Below, one piece after another: positions 33,376-43,440 of a DNA stretch of 64,000 bases (the stretch's first letter is position 1; the number at the start of each line of letters is the position of its first letter). The notes under the pieces are model-generated. The model was not told the origin of the DNA. It did not search any database and saw nothing but the letters and a program-made list of their open reading frames with translations. The stretch spans positions 1-64,000 of the forward strand of contig JACOUP010000002.1 in the NCBI GenBank assembly GCA_016177765.1. Direction: 5' to 3'. A program made the translations under genes and the position numbers. Source of the DNA: Deltaproteobacteria bacterium (lineage in GTDB: Bacteria > UBA10199 > JACPAL01 > JACOUP01).

Positions 33376-36165
33376 ATGACCAGCGAACTATTTTCTTCTC
33401 GTCATATCGGCCCGAATGAACAAGAGATTGAAGAGATGCTCAAGCTCCTTGGGCTCGGCTCTCTGGATGAGTTAATAGACCAGACGGTCCCGAAGCAGAT
33501 CCGGATGAAAGGGGTTCTCTCGTTGCCCCCGGCTCAAACAGAATTTGAATGGCTTGCCAGCGCCCGGAAGATTGCTGAAGAGAACAAGGTTTTAAAATCG
33601 CTCCTCGGTTTGGGTTATTACAACACGGTAACCCCTCCCGTCATTCAGCGCAATGTTTTGGAAAACCCCGGATGGTATACTGCCTACACGCCGTACCAAC
33701 CTGAAATTTCCCAAGGGAGACTAGAGGCGTTGCTGAATTTTCAGACGATGGTGATGGAGATGACCGGCATGCCGATTGCCAACGCCTCGCTTCTCGATGA
33801 AGCGACGGCCGCCGCGGAGGCGATGACAATGGCTCTTGCCGTCCAGACGAAGGAAAACCGGTCCCGTTCCTTTTTTGTCTCAAGTGACCTGTTCCCCCAG
33901 ACGATTGAGGTCCTCAAGACAAGGGGTGAACCGCTGGGCCTGAAGCTAATCATCGGGGACCCCCAGAGTTTTAATTTCAAGGAGGACTGTTTTGGGGCGA
34001 TTGTCCAATACCCCAATCGGGACGGGTTTGTTGTTGATTACGAGAATTTTATCCAGAAGGCGCATGCCCGGAAGACCCTTGTGGTGGTTGCCGCGGATAT
34101 CTTGAGTCTTGCCTTGCTGAAACCTCCGGGAGAGATGGGGGCCGACGTTGTCGTTGGTTCCACGCAACGGTTCGGGGTGCCGGTCGGTTTTGGAGGGCCT
34201 CATGCCGCCTACTTTGCGACTCGCCTGGAATACAAACGTCAGATGCCGGGGCGGATTGTTGGCGTCTCGAAGGATCATGAGGGACGCCCCGCCCTCCGTT
34301 TGTCCCTGCAGACGCGAGAGCAACATATCCGTCGGGAGAAGGCGACAAGCAATATTTGCACCTCTCAGGTCTTGCTCGCGGTGATGGCCAGCATGTACGC
34401 GATCTATCATGGGCCTGAAGGGATCAGGAGGATCGCCACCCGCGTCCACCAGCTCGCCTGCCGATTTGCCGAAGGGTTGAAGCGTCTCGGCATCCCGGTC
34501 AAGGGGATTTTCTTTGATACACTTCTTGTTCCACTTCAGAAAGAGGCTACTTTCATCATTCAGAAGGCGAGAGAGTGTGGTTTTAATCTGCGCCGGGCTG
34601 ATGAGAAAACAGTTTCGATCTCCTTTGACGAAACCTGCACGGAGGTGGAGGTGGAAACCCTGCTAAAGGTTTTTGGTTCTTTGTGTCGGTGGGCCGATTT
34701 AAAAGGAATGGATCTCATCCCCTCGTCGCTCCAACGCCGGTCTGATTATCTCACCTCTCCAGTTTTCAACAGTTACCATTCAGAAACAGAGATGCTCCGG
34801 TACCTTTTCCGTCTCCAGAACAAGGATTTGACCTTGGCCCAATCGATGATCCCGCTCGGTTCCTGCACGATGAAACTCAACGCGACGACGGAGATGCTTC
34901 CGATCACATGGCCGGAATTTTCTCAAATTCACCCGTTTGCCCCAGAAGACCAGACAAAGGGTTATGAAACAATGATCCGGCAGTTGGGGGAGTGGCTTTG
35001 CACCATCACCGGATTTGATGCCGTTTCTTTGCAACCGAATGCCGGTTCTCAAGGGGAATACGCCGGTCTTCTGGCGATCCGTGAGTATCACAAAAGTCGG
35101 GGGGAGGGAGGTCGCAAGGTCTGTCTTATCCCAAGTTCAGCCCATGGGACAAACCCGGCGAGTGCTGTAATGAGTGGATTTCAGGTCGTGGTTGTCGGTT
35201 GTGATGATAACGGCAATGTCGATCTCCATGACTTGAAGGAAAAGGCGTTGGCCCATTCCAAGGATCTGGCGGCCTTGATGATCACCTACCCCTCAACCCA
35301 CGGGGTTTTTGAAGAGGGGATTCGTGAAATTTGCGAAGTTGTTCATCACCAGGGCGGGCAGGTCTATATGGATGGCGCCAATATGAATGCCCTGGTCGGT
35401 CTCTGTCGGCCGGGGGAGTTTGGGCCGGATGTCGCCCATCTCAATTTGCACAAGACCTTTTGCATCCCGCACGGGGGAGGCGGCCCCGGGGTAGGACCGA
35501 TTGTGGTGAAGAGTCATCTCTCCGGGTTTCTTCCTGGTCCTTCCAGATCTATTTCGGCGGCTCCTTTCGGGAGTGCCGGCATCTTGCCGATCTCCTGGAC
35601 CTATATCGCCTTGATGGGGGGGGATGGGTTGAAGAAGGCGACCGAGGTGGCGATCCTCAATGCCAACTACATTGCCCAACGACTGGAACGGCATTACCCG
35701 GTCCTCTATCAGGGGAAAAATGGCCGGGTCGCCCATGAGTGCATCATTGACCTGCGCGAATTTAAAAAAACCTCCGGTGTGGCTGTGGATGATGTGGCCA
35801 AGAGATTAATGGACTTTGGCTTCCATGCCCCGACGATGTCGTTTCCGGTGGCGGGGACACTGATGATCGAGCCGACGGAGTCTGAATCCAAGGCTGAACT
35901 TGACCGGTTCTGTGAGGTGATGATTACGATTCGGGAGGAGATCCGGGAGATCGAACAGGGAAAGATGCCGCAGGATAATAATCCCCTCAAGAATGCACCG
36001 CACACCTCTCACGATCTGGTACGTGAAAACTGGGACCGTCCTTATTCCCGTGAGAAGGCCCTCTTTCCCCTACCTTGGGTCCGAGAGAACAAATACTGGG
36101 TTCCGGTCGGTCGTGTGGACAACGCGTATGGGGACAAGAACCTTGTCTGTTCTTGTTTATTCTGA
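33376..36165 (+). CDS. gcvP: glycine dehydrogenase (decarboxylating), P protein
   Basis: Encodes 929 aa from ATG 33376, which has AAGGAGAG eight bases upstream; ATG 33313 would add 21 residues without a good site. It is the full-length fused P protein (both halves in one chain). The PLP lysine lies in [20 protein letters not shown], and [15 protein letters not shown] is the usual N-terminus. It decarboxylates glycine and transfers the aminomethyl group to GcvH lipoate. It converges with gcvH, overlapping by 9 nt, an unusual split of the system over both strands. Confidence 0.97.
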   Translation: MTSELFSSRHIGPNEQEIEEMLKLLGLGSLDELIDQTVPKQIRMKGVLSLPPAQTEFEWLASARKIAEENKVLKSLLGLGYYNTVTPPVIQRNVLENPGWYTAYTPYQPEISQGRLEALLNFQTMVMEMTGMPIANASLLDEATAAAEAMTMALAVQTKENRSRSFFVSSDLFPQTIEVLKTRGEPLGLKLIIGDPQSFNFKEDCFGAIVQYPNRDGFVVDYENFIQKAHARKTLVVVAADILSLALLKPPGEMGADVVVGSTQRFGVPVGFGGPHAAYFATRLEYKRQMPGRIVGVSKDHEGRPALRLSLQTREQHIRREKATSNICTSQVLLAVMASMYAIYHGPEGIRRIATRVHQLACRFAEGLKRLGIPVKGIFFDTLLVPLQKEATFIIQKARECGFNLRRADEKTVSISFDETCTEVEVETLLKVFGSLCRWADLKGMDLIPSSLQRRSDYLTSPVFNSYHSETEMLRYLFRLQNKDLTLAQSMIPLGSCTMKLNATTEMLPITWPEFSQIHPFAPEDQTKGYETMIRQLGEWLCTITGFDAVSLQPNAGSQGEYAGLLAIREYHKSRGEGGRKVCLIPSSAHGTNPASAVMSGFQVVVVGCDDNGNVDLHDLKEKALAHSKDLAALMITYPSTHGVFEEGIREICEVVHHQGGQVYMDGANMNALVGLCRPGEFGPDVAHLNLHKTFCIPHGGGGPGVGPIVVKSHLSGFLPGPSRSISAAPFGSAGILPISWTYIALMGGDGLKKATEVAILNANYIAQRLERHYPVLYQGKNGRVAHECIIDLREFKKTSGVAVDDVAKRLMDFGFHAPTMSFPVAGTLMIEPTESESKAELDRFCEVMITIREEIREIEQGKMPQDNNPLKNAPHTSHDLVRENWDRPYSREKALFPLPWVRENKYWVPVGRVDNAYGDKNLVCSCLF

Positions 36166-36546
36166 CTCTTCCTTGATGAAGGCCTCGTACTGCTTGGCGG
36201 TCATGAGGTCTTTGAGTTCTTTAGCATCGGCAACCTCCATCCGGATCAGCCAACCTTCACCGTAAGAATCCTCGTTGATGATCTCCGGACCGTCGCTCAG
36301 AGGATCGTTGACCTCAATAACCTTGCCGCCGATCGGGGCGTAGACATCGTTCACTGATTTTACCGATTCGACGACGCCAAAGACATCTTCCTTACCGAAT
36401 TCTTCCCCCTCACTAGGGAGTTCCACGAAGACGATCTCTCCCAACTGGTCCTGGGCATAATCGGTGATGCCGATGGTGGCAACACTACCCTCTACCTTGA
36501 CCCATTCATGCTCCTTGGAATATTTAAGATCATCGGGGAATGTCAT
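36157..36546 (-). CDS. gcvH: glycine cleavage system H protein
   Basis: Encodes 129 aa. The lipoylated lysine is K63 in [42 protein letters not shown] opens the protein. GcvH shuttles the aminomethyl group between GcvP and GcvT. Its start overlaps the gcvT stop by one base; gcvT and folD follow upstream in the same transcript direction. Confidence 0.98.
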   Translation of the reverse strand: MTFPDDLKYSKEHEWVKVEGSVATIGITDYAQDQLGEIVFVELPSEGEEFGKEDVFGVVESVKSVNDVYAPIGGKVIEVNDPLSDGPEIINEDSYGEGWLIRMEVADAKELKDLMTAKQYEAFIKEESE

Positions 36547-37664
36547 CAGCTTTTCTTCCTTATGAAAGGGGCGGTGACGATCTCAGCCCTCTTTTTTTGC
36601 CCACGAATATCAACGGCAATTTGGGTCCCTGTCTTGGCCCGTGAGAGTGTGACATAGCCGATCCCAATCGGTTTCTCCAGACTGGGAGAAAAGGTACCGC
36701 TGGTGACAACCCCAATGGGTGAAGCTTCCGAGTGAAGAGAGTAACCTTGTCGCGGAATACCGGTTTCTTTCATGAGAAAACAGACCAACTTTCTTTCAAT
36801 TCCTTTTTGTTTAGAAACTAATTCCTCTTTACCGATAAAATCACCTTTGTCAAGTTTTACTACCCATCCCAGACCAGCCTCAAAAGGGTTCGTCGATTCA
36901 TTGATTTCATGCCCATACAGACAGTATTTCATCTCAATCCGGAGGGTGTCTCTGGCGGCAAGGCCGATCGGCCGGAGGTCTTCCTTTCTCCCCGATTCCA
37001 TCAGTAAATTCCACAGGTCTACCGTTTTTTCCCAAGGGGTAAAGATTTCGAACCCATCTTCACCAGTGTAACCGGTTCGTGATAAAAGAACCGGAATTCC
37101 CCCAGGGGAACCACCCTTGGGTGAACCACCCCTCAAGGACAATTCAATAAAGGAAAACGGTTTCATGGCGGAGGGCTCGACAGGACTGATCTTCTCCATA
37201 ATGGAGAGTGCGAGAGGCCCTTGGATTGCAAGCAGGCCGTAGGAGGAACTCTTGTCTTCGATGGTGACGCCTTCGAATCTTGAGGCCGCTATCTTTTTCA
37301 TCCATTCAAAATCTTTGATGGTATTAGAGGCATTCACACAAAGAAAAAAATCTTCGGGACCGCGACGATAAACGATCAGGTCGTCGAGGGTATTCCCCTC
37401 GTGGTTGAGAAGGAGTGTGTATTGGGCGTCGCCATCTTTGAGCGTCCTCACGTCGTTAGTGGTGAGGAACTGGATCGCTTCGAGGGCTTTTTTACCTTTG
37501 ATCGTGATCTCCCCCATATGGCTGACATCGAAGAGGCCGGCCTTCTCACGGACATGGCGGTGTTCCTCCATGATGCTGGTGTACTGGACCGGCATCTCCC
37601 AGCCGGCAAAGTCAACGATCCTGGCCTTCAGCGATTTGTGGATTTCGTAGAGAGGCGTTTTCAT
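36546..37664 (-). CDS. gcvT: aminomethyltransferase (T protein) with repeat insert
   Basis: Encodes 372 aa. It transfers the methylene group to tetrahydrofolate and releases ammonia. Motifs: GWEMPVQYTSIMEEHRHVREKAGLFDVSHMGEI and the catalytic region SRTGYTGEDGFEIF. Between SFIELSLR and GIPVLLSRTGY it carries GGSPKGGSPG, coded by two family A units (37101-37137) in a loop just before a strongly conserved segment. It lies between folD and gcvH, matching one-carbon metabolism. Confidence 0.96.
   Translation of the reverse strand: MKTPLYEIHKSLKARIVDFAGWEMPVQYTSIMEEHRHVREKAGLFDVSHMGEITIKGKKALEAIQFLTTNDVRTLKDGDAQYTLLLNHEGNTLDDLIVYRRGPEDFFLCVNASNTIKDFEWMKKIAASRFEGVTIEDKSSSYGLLAIQGPLALSIMEKISPVEPSAMKPFSFIELSLRGGSPKGGSPGGIPVLLSRTGYTGEDGFEIFTPWEKTVDLWNLLMESGRKEDLRPIGLAARDTLRIEMKYCLYGHEINESTNPFEAGLGWVVKLDKGDFIGKEELVSKQKGIERKLVCFLMKETGIPRQGYSLHSEASPIGVVTSGTFSPSLEKPIGIGYVTLSRAKTGTQIAVDIRGQKKRAEIVTAPFIRKKS
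37101..37137 (-). repeat. family A repeat, two units, inside gcvT
   Basis: Coding strand: GGGTGGTTCACCC then GGGTGGTTCCCCT, read as GGSPK-GGSPG. The second unit has a mismatched arm. Confidence 0.8.
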
Positions 37665-38512
37665 GAGGTCTGTTTCCTGGCCGCTTCCAGTGTGTTGGCG
37701 AGTAGCATCGCAATGGTCATCGGGCCGACGCCACCGGGGACCGGGGTGATGAAAGAGGCCTTCCCGCCCGCCGACTTTTCTACATCACCAACCAGGGATC
37801 CATCAGGCCTGCGGTTCATCCCGACATCGATAACCACCGCCCCCGGTTTGATCCAGTCCCCCTTGATGAATTCGGACTGGCCGATGGCGGCAACCACGAG
37901 ATCGGCCTGACGGATTTTTTCCGCCAGATTTTTCGTCTTTGAATGGCAAATGGTGACGGTGGCATGCCGCATCAGAAGAAGAACGGCCATCGGCTTTCCG
38001 ACGATGGTACTCCTTCCGATAACCACAGCTTCTTTTCCGGCGGGGTCGAATGAGATTGATTCGAGCAGACGGATTACCCCGAGGGGGGTGCAAGGGAGAA
38101 TTTCGGGGTTTCCAGCCAGCAGTTTCCCCAGATTGATCGGATGGAAACCGTCAACATCCTTTTCTGGAGCGACGGCGGAGAGGATCTTTTGCGTATTTAG
38201 GAAAGGGGGAAGGGGGAGCTGAATCAGGATACCATGGATCAACGGGTCGAGGTTGAGGTTGTTGATCAGTTCCAGGAGTTCTTCTTCCCGGGTGGAACCT
38301 GGTAATTTTTTCTCAATGCTGTAGATCCCGACCTTCTCGCAGGCGATCCGTTTGTTCCGAACGTAGATCTTTGAGGCCGCGTTATCTCCGACCAGGACGG
38401 CGGCCAACCCCGGGGTTATCCTTTTCTCTTTTTTGAGCCGTTCAACCCCTTGGGTGATTTCCGCCATCACCTTTTGGGCCACCGCCTTGCCATCGATTAT
38501 TCTTCCTGACAT
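37661..38512 (-). CDS. folD: methylenetetrahydrofolate dehydrogenase / cyclohydrolase
   Basis: Encodes 283 aa. It interconverts methylene-, methenyl- and formyl-tetrahydrofolate with NADP. The catalytic Tyr and Lys are in SKIYVRNKRIACEKVGI. The signatures LPLPPFLNTQKILSAVAPEKDVDGFHPINLGKL, GRSTIVGKPMAVLL and PVPGGVGPMTIAMLLANT are intact. It overlaps gcvT by 4 nt, coupling one-carbon units from glycine to the folate pool. Confidence 0.97.
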   Translation of the reverse strand: MSGRIIDGKAVAQKVMAEITQGVERLKKEKRITPGLAAVLVGDNAASKIYVRNKRIACEKVGIYSIEKKLPGSTREEELLELINNLNLDPLIHGILIQLPLPPFLNTQKILSAVAPEKDVDGFHPINLGKLLAGNPEILPCTPLGVIRLLESISFDPAGKEAVVIGRSTIVGKPMAVLLLMRHATVTICHSKTKNLAEKIRQADLVVAAIGQSEFIKGDWIKPGAVVIDVGMNRRPDGSLVGDVEKSAGGKASFITPVPGGVGPMTIAMLLANTLEAARKQTS

Positions 38513-38545
38513 CCGGAAGGGCTTAACAGGAAATGAAAACGGCTG

Positions 38546-39442
38546 TCAACCCGCAGTCGTTACCCTATTGCGGCCGCCATTTTTAGATTGATAGAGAAGG
38601 GTGTCGGTCAACTTCATCATCGCCTCAGAATCCGCAAAATTCTGCCCCTTGAGGGTGGTGACGCCGATGCTGATGGTGACCCTGATAATTTTGTCATCAA
38701 AGGTGAAGTCACATTCTTCAATCAAACGCCTGAGGCGTTCCGCCAGTATGGCGGCGCCTGTCTCTTCGGTTCCTTTGAGGAGGACGCAAAATTCCTCACC
38801 ACCATAGCGGCAGTAGATATCTTCCTGGCGGATGATGGAACGGGTCAGTGTGGAAATATGGGTTAGGACGAAATCCCCGGCCCGGTGACCGTGGGTATCG
38901 TTGATCTGCTTGAAAAAGTCGATATCGAACATCAGGAGAGAGAGGGAGACTTTGTTCCGGAGGCAATAGCTGAACTCCTCCTTGAGACGTCCCTCGAAGA
39001 AACGTTTGTTGTAGGCACCGGTCAAGGCATCGACGACCGCCATCTTGTACAGTTCCTTGTGAAAAATATTTTCAATGCTGTCCTGGTGAGCAAACTTGAT
39101 GATGGTGGAACTGGAAATCTGGATCTTGTCCCCATCCTGCAGGACCTGTTCCTTGACCTTGTGGCCGTTCACGTAGGTCCCGTTGGTACTCCCCATATCC
39201 TGGACGGTAACGACCCCCTTTTTACAGTGGAGTGTGATGTGGTGGCGTGAGATCCCGAGGTCGGCGATGGTGATACTGACATCCGTTCCTCGTCCCAAGG
39301 TGACATTCCCTTCTTCAAGGAGATGGATCTTACCGACGAGGGGCCCCGAAAGAAAGATAATGTAGGCCTGTTTTTCTTTGTAGGCGCCGGAGGTCTCCGG
39401 GATATTGGTGACAACCGTCTGTTCTTTAAATTCTTCTGCCAT
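38546..39442 (-). CDS. FHA-GGDEF diguanylate cyclase
   Basis: Encodes 298 aa. The FHA domain (about residues 28-115) has VTLGRGTDVSITIADLGISRHHITL and DMGSTNGTYVNG, which bind phosphothreonine. The GGDEF domain (about 130-295) has the active site GGEEF and the inhibitory RxxD (RQED) five residues before it. It makes cyclic di-GMP, probably controlled by a phosphorylated partner. A Ser/Thr kinase is the next upstream gene on the same strand, so the two likely signal together. Confidence 0.93.
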   Translation of the reverse strand: MAEEFKEQTVVTNIPETSGAYKEKQAYIIFLSGPLVGKIHLLEEGNVTLGRGTDVSITIADLGISRHHITLHCKKGVVTVQDMGSTNGTYVNGHKVKEQVLQDGDKIQISSSTIIKFAHQDSIENIFHKELYKMAVVDALTGAYNKRFFEGRLKEEFSYCLRNKVSLSLLMFDIDFFKQINDTHGHRAGDFVLTHISTLTRSIIRQEDIYCRYGGEEFCVLLKGTEETGAAILAERLRRLIEECDFTFDDKIIRVTISIGVTTLKGQNFADSEAMMKLTDTLLYQSKNGGRNRVTTAG

Positions 39443-39455
39443 TCCCTTTAGTTTA

Positions 39456-41234
39456 TCACAGCCTTTCCCCCTTTTGAACCTTTTTGAGGCTTGTATTGAT
39501 GACCGTTTGCCTTCCAGAAAACACCTTTATATTACTTGAGAAATCATCATATCCTTCAAGTTTTAGTTTAATACTAAAAGTGCTTTCCGGAATCAATTTT
39601 TCGTGGACCCAGGGAGTCTTGCCGACCAGGACGTCATTCAAGTAAACGGAGGCCCCTTCCGGGAGGCTTTGAACCGAAAGACCGCCGTAGTTGATTTCCA
39701 GTTCGGCCTTCAATTCGTTCTTGGCCCCCTCCTTATAAGGGATCTCTTTTTCCCAGAATTTATACCCTTCTAAATGGAGACCGATCTTGTGGCGGGCCTC
39801 TTTTAAGTTTTCAATCATCGTTGGGGTTCGCCACTCCGTTTCCGCCTCGTCGATAAAAACCTTTGCCCCCGGAGGGTTCGATTGAACGACAAGCCCGGTG
39901 ATGATCGGAGAAGGGGCAGGCGGGGAGGGTGAAGGAGGGGGTGAGGGAGGGGAGAAGGGAGCCGCCACCCGCCCGACAGGTTCCAGGGGAGGTGGTCCTT
40001 CTTTTTTTTCTAAGGGATGGTTTCCCCAAGGGTTCGGTCCAAAGAGGAACCAGAGGACCAATCCAAGAATGGAAACGAGTCCGATGGATTTTAACCACTT
40101 TTGTCTTTTGTAGGGTGGTGGCAGTACAGAAATTTCGGAAGAAATGCTCAGTTCCTTGACAACTGAGGCAGAGGGTTCTAATTCCTTTAGTTCCCCCATC
40201 TCCCTTCGGATGACCGAAGAATCGGCCTGCCCGGTTTCCTCCCCCTCCTTTCTCAGGCGTTCTTCTTCCCCATTGGCAGAGAGGGAGACGCTAGTGGGGG
40301 TTTCTTCGGCGAAGAGGCGGCTGACAAAGTTGACCAGGTCCTGCGGTTTGAAATCAGGATAATGGGTGATGAGGAGCCGGGTCAGGTCCTCGCGGAGGAG
40401 GCCGGCCTGCTGGTACCGTTTTTCACGGTCCCGGGCCAGGGCCTTGAGCACAATCTCGTCCAGTTCCGGTGGGATCTCGGGCCGGTCCAGAGAAGGGGGG
40501 CGGACCTTTGCCTTTTTGACCTTCCGGATCGTCTCCGCGTTGTTTTTCCCCTTGAAGAGGCGCTGACCCACCAGGAGTTCGTCAAGGATGATCCCCAGGG
40601 AAAAAATGTCAGACCGGTAATCCAGTTTTTCCCCCTCGGCATGTTCGGGGGACATGTAGGCAAATTTCCCCTTTACCACACCGGAATCGGTAGTGGTCAC
40701 CTTTGTCTTGGCCTTGGCGATGCCGAAATCAATGATCTTGATCGTTGCCGATTCGGAGACGATGATATTTTGCGGTGAAATGTCCCGGTGGATGATCCCG
40801 AGTGGGTTTCCTTCTTCATCCCTTTTACGGTGCATGTAATCAAGCCCCGCCGCCACCTCGCTCACGATGAAACAGGCAACCGGCAGGGGACACGGTCTGA
40901 CCAGATGCCGAAGGCGACGGGCGATCTGGCTCACACTCTTGCCCGCGACATACTCCATCACAATGAAGTAGTCTTCGCCGACCTTTCCCAGGTCGTAGAT
41001 CTGGGCGATATTACCGTGGGAAAGCTGGACGGCGATCTTCGCCTCGTCGACCAGCATCGCTATAAATTCGGTGCTGGCGGCGATATGGGGCAGAATCCTC
41101 TTGATGACGACGGTCTTTTCCAGGCCGTTCGCATCCACGGTCCGCCCCTTAAAGATCTCGGCCATCCCCCCCTGGGCGATCTTTTCGGTCAGGTGATACT
41201 GCCCAAAGGGTGCTCCACCCGAGGGTGCTTCCAT
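39456..41234 (-). CDS. PEGA-domain serine/threonine protein kinase
   Basis: Encodes 592 aa. The kinase domain covers about residues 10-290: GGMAEIF glycine loop, K45, catalytic HRDISPQN (149-156) and DFG (169-171), with SPEHAEGEKLDYRSDIFSLG. One membrane helix follows (WLKSIGLVSILGLVLWFLFG, about 376-395). A Pro-rich stretch leads to two PEGA repeats (SNPPGAKVFIDE and SLPEGASVYLND) outside the membrane. The first nine residues, MEAPSGGAPF, come from a family A repeat. PEGA kinases are common in myxobacteria-like lineages. It lies next to an FHA-GGDEF gene. Confidence 0.92.
   Translation of the reverse strand: MEAPSGGAPFGQYHLTEKIAQGGMAEIFKGRTVDANGLEKTVVIKRILPHIAASTEFIAMLVDEAKIAVQLSHGNIAQIYDLGKVGEDYFIVMEYVAGKSVSQIARRLRHLVRPCPLPVACFIVSEVAAGLDYMHRKRDEEGNPLGIIHRDISPQNIIVSESATIKIIDFGIAKAKTKVTTTDSGVVKGKFAYMSPEHAEGEKLDYRSDIFSLGIILDELLVGQRLFKGKNNAETIRKVKKAKVRPPSLDRPEIPPELDEIVLKALARDREKRYQQAGLLREDLTRLLITHYPDFKPQDLVNFVSRLFAEETPTSVSLSANGEEERLRKEGEETGQADSSVIRREMGELKELEPSASVVKELSISSEISVLPPPYKRQKWLKSIGLVSILGLVLWFLFGPNPWGNHPLEKKEGPPPLEPVGRVAAPFSPPSPPPSPSPPAPSPIITGLVVQSNPPGAKVFIDEAETEWRTPTMIENLKEARHKIGLHLEGYKFWEKEIPYKEGAKNELKAELEINYGGLSVQSLPEGASVYLNDVLVGKTPWVHEKLIPESTFSIKLKLEGYDDFSSNIKVFSGRQTVINTSLKKVQKGERL
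41202..41234 (-). repeat. family A repeat forming the kinase N-terminus
   Basis: The start codon of the kinase gene abuts a GAAGCACCC-TCGGGTGGAGCACCC stretch, read as EAPSGGAP. GGGTGGAGCACCC keeps 5-bp arms with a changed centre. The repeat supplies the residues before the kinase domain. Confidence 0.7.
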
Positions 41235-41316
41235 GGGAACAATCTACTTGAGAAGGTGGCATAAAATCAATCGATATGGTAACTTGGCAGGGGAGAAAGG
41301 ACGATAATACCCTTAT

Positions 41317-42411
41317 ATGGCCCAGGGTGGCAGTGACAAGGGGAGTCAGGAAAAGACCGAAGAGGCGACGCCAAAACGGCTCCGGGACGCCCGCAAGAAG
41401 GGACAAGTCTGGCAAAGCCGTGACTTGACCACCTTGGCGGTGATGATTCTTTCTTTTATGGCCTTCGGGTTTTCCGTTTCCTTCCTCTCCTCTGAAATCA
41501 AAAGAATCATGAGAATGACCTTTGAGGCGATCGCCCGGCCAGAGATCCCGATAGAGACACTCTTCAAACTGGCCGAGGCCTCTTTTGTTGTCCTGATCAC
41601 TGTCTCAGCCCCCGTTGTGGCGGCGGCGGTCCTGGGAGGCCTCGTGGTCGGGTATCTCCAGGTCGGGCCTGTTTTTGCGATGGAGCCCCTGAAACCGGAC
41701 ATCAACAAACTGAACGCCGTTGAAGGGCTGAAGAACATGTTCAAGATGAAGACCTTTGTGGAGCTGGTGAAAAACATCCTTAAGATCAGTTTCATCTTCT
41801 TTATTGCCTACTGGTTGATCAAGGGGATTTTAAGTGATTTTCTGATGACGGTGACCCTTCCGCTCGAGCAATCGATCCAGGTCGGTTCCGTTTTGGTGAC
41901 CCGTTTTCTGATCCGGGTCTTCATCCTGTTCTTGATCCTGGCGATCATGGATATGTATATTCAGCGGCGGGATTTCATGAAACAGCTCAAGATGACGAAG
42001 GAAGAGGTCAAGCGGGAATACAAGGAAGACGAAGGGGATCCGCTGATCAAGAGCGCCCGTAAACAGATCCATATGGAGATGGCGATGGGGGATACGCGCC
42101 AAGCGGTCAAGACGGCCGATGTGGTGGTGACCAACCCGACCCATCTGGCGGTGGTGATTAAGTACGACGGCCAGGAGATGGCGGCTCCCCAGATTGTGGC
42201 CAAAGGACAGCGGCTCTTTGCCGAATATATCCGGGAACTGGCCAAAGAATTCAACGTGCCGGTCATGCAAAACATCCCGCTTGCCTGGTCGCTCATCGAA
42301 CTGGAAATTGGGGACGAAATCCCAGAAAATCTCTATCAGGCAGTGGCCGAGATCCTGACGTTTGTCTACCAGATGCGGGAAAAGAACCCATTGCCCAGGA
42401 CCCAAAATTAA
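41317..42411 (+). CDS. SctU/FlhB-family type III export switch protein
   Basis: Encodes 364 aa. The N-terminus QEKTEEATPKRLRDARKKGQV is the family signature. Four membrane helices follow (about 38-56, 88-113, 150-172 and 190-210). The cytoplasmic domain has the autocleavage NPTH at residues 273-276 (TNPTHLAVVIKYDGQEMAAPQIVAKG). LKPDINKLNAVEGLKNMFKMKTFVELVKNILKI points to SctU rather than flagellar FlhB, but the split is not certain. No other type III genes are in this window. Confidence 0.88.
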   Translation: MAQGGSDKGSQEKTEEATPKRLRDARKKGQVWQSRDLTTLAVMILSFMAFGFSVSFLSSEIKRIMRMTFEAIARPEIPIETLFKLAEASFVVLITVSAPVVAAAVLGGLVVGYLQVGPVFAMEPLKPDINKLNAVEGLKNMFKMKTFVELVKNILKISFIFFIAYWLIKGILSDFLMTVTLPLEQSIQVGSVLVTRFLIRVFILFLILAIMDMYIQRRDFMKQLKMTKEEVKREYKEDEGDPLIKSARKQIHMEMAMGDTRQAVKTADVVVTNPTHLAVVIKYDGQEMAAPQIVAKGQRLFAEYIRELAKEFNVPVMQNIPLAWSLIELEIGDEIPENLYQAVAEILTFVYQMREKNPLPRTQN

Positions 42412-42429
42412 GTCATAATAGACCTCATC

Positions 42430-43359
42430 ATGTCATCCGGACTGGTACAAGGCGCGAGGTTTATAGGGGATGGAGTGGTGGCCGGTACCCCGCGGGATGG
42501 GGAATCGATGACGGAAGAGGGGGCCCCTTCGAGTTTTAACCGCGTAGATCTGGATCACTATACCAACTCCCCTGATCCCCGTTATGTGATCTGCAAGACC
42601 TATTTTGAAAGAATGATTCGCCCAAAAGCGGCTGATCGTAAGGACGGCGGTCCGACCGGTATCGAGGAAGTAGAGGGGCCGTCGATTGAGGTCTTAAGAG
42701 GGGAGATCCCTTCTCTGGTTGCGCGATTTGTACAGGGAGGGGAGAGGATGGTAAGCATGCAAAATCTGGACCCCTGGGAGTGGCGCCCCGCGGTTCGGGA
42801 TCCGTCGAGGGGGCCGAATGGGCAAACAATCTCGATTACCCGGGAGTCTTTGCCCCGTCAATTTGAACACCTCCCAACCCTTACCGATATCCGGGCCTAC
42901 AAAACCAGTGATTTCTACGCTACCACGCGCCTGTTGAAAACCTGGTTGGAAGATGCCGAGATTCTTCAATTGAGTGCCGACAATCCGGATGATCAGCCTC
43001 TCATCGATCAACAGGATCAAGTCCTCGCCCGGTATGAGGCGCTTCGGGTTCAAAAGGATTTTATCGAGGGATTGAGCTACCTCCAGAATCAGTGGATGGA
43101 GAGGCTTGATCGTTTATCAGCGAGGCCGGCGATGATGGTCCCGAATGAGGTTACGCCAGAGGAAAAAGATGATTTTAGGAGGGAAGCGGTAGACCTTCTG
43201 GAAGCCCTTAAGGCGTTGTCCGATTTCAAAAAGAAGAATCGTATTACAACCCCCATCGATCTGGATGCGGATGGGATAGAGGATACCCGGAGGCTGACGA
43301 CCAAGATTACCGATCTGATGATCCGGGTGGCCAATATCTCCCCCAAACTCCCCAAATAA
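42430..43359 (+). CDS. protein of unknown function downstream of SctU-like gene
   Basis: Encodes 309 aa. I do not recognise a family. No signal peptide or membrane helix is visible. The N-terminal 60 residues are Gly/Pro-rich, followed by a largely helical region (about 160-240, TTRLLKTWLEDAEILQLSADN; YEALRVQKDFIEGLSYLQNQ) and a C-terminal segment IDLDADGIEDTRRLTTKIT. The gene follows the SctU-like gene by 18 bp on the same strand and may belong to the secretion function, for instance as a regulator or secreted protein. An ATG at 42508 is a possible alternative start. Confidence 0.55.
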   Translation: MSSGLVQGARFIGDGVVAGTPRDGESMTEEGAPSSFNRVDLDHYTNSPDPRYVICKTYFERMIRPKAADRKDGGPTGIEEVEGPSIEVLRGEIPSLVARFVQGGERMVSMQNLDPWEWRPAVRDPSRGPNGQTISITRESLPRQFEHLPTLTDIRAYKTSDFYATTRLLKTWLEDAEILQLSADNPDDQPLIDQQDQVLARYEALRVQKDFIEGLSYLQNQWMERLDRLSARPAMMVPNEVTPEEKDDFRREAVDLLEALKALSDFKKKNRITTPIDLDADGIEDTRRLTTKITDLMIRVANISPKLPK

Positions 43360-43363
43360 CCGC

Positions 43364-43440
43364 TTGCATTTGCAGGGCCTGTCTGCTAAACCCGCCCAGT
43401 TTTAAGTGGTTTAAATTCAGATAGTTAAGGAGGCATTTTT
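43364..43440 (+). promoter_or_regulatory. weak promoter candidate before rpsB
   Basis: TTGCAT (43364-43369) is followed after 17 nt by TAAACC, a poor -10. An A+T-rich stretch lies closer to the start, and AAGGAGG gives a strong ribosome binding site. A promoter is expected here because rpsB heads the operon, but the elements are not convincing. Confidence 0.25.

Noticed and set aside
36157-36165. Glycine riboswitch for the gcv genes
   Set aside because: The gcvP upstream region is under 80 bp and within coding overlap, and folD/gcvT/gcvH have no tandem glycine aptamer pattern.
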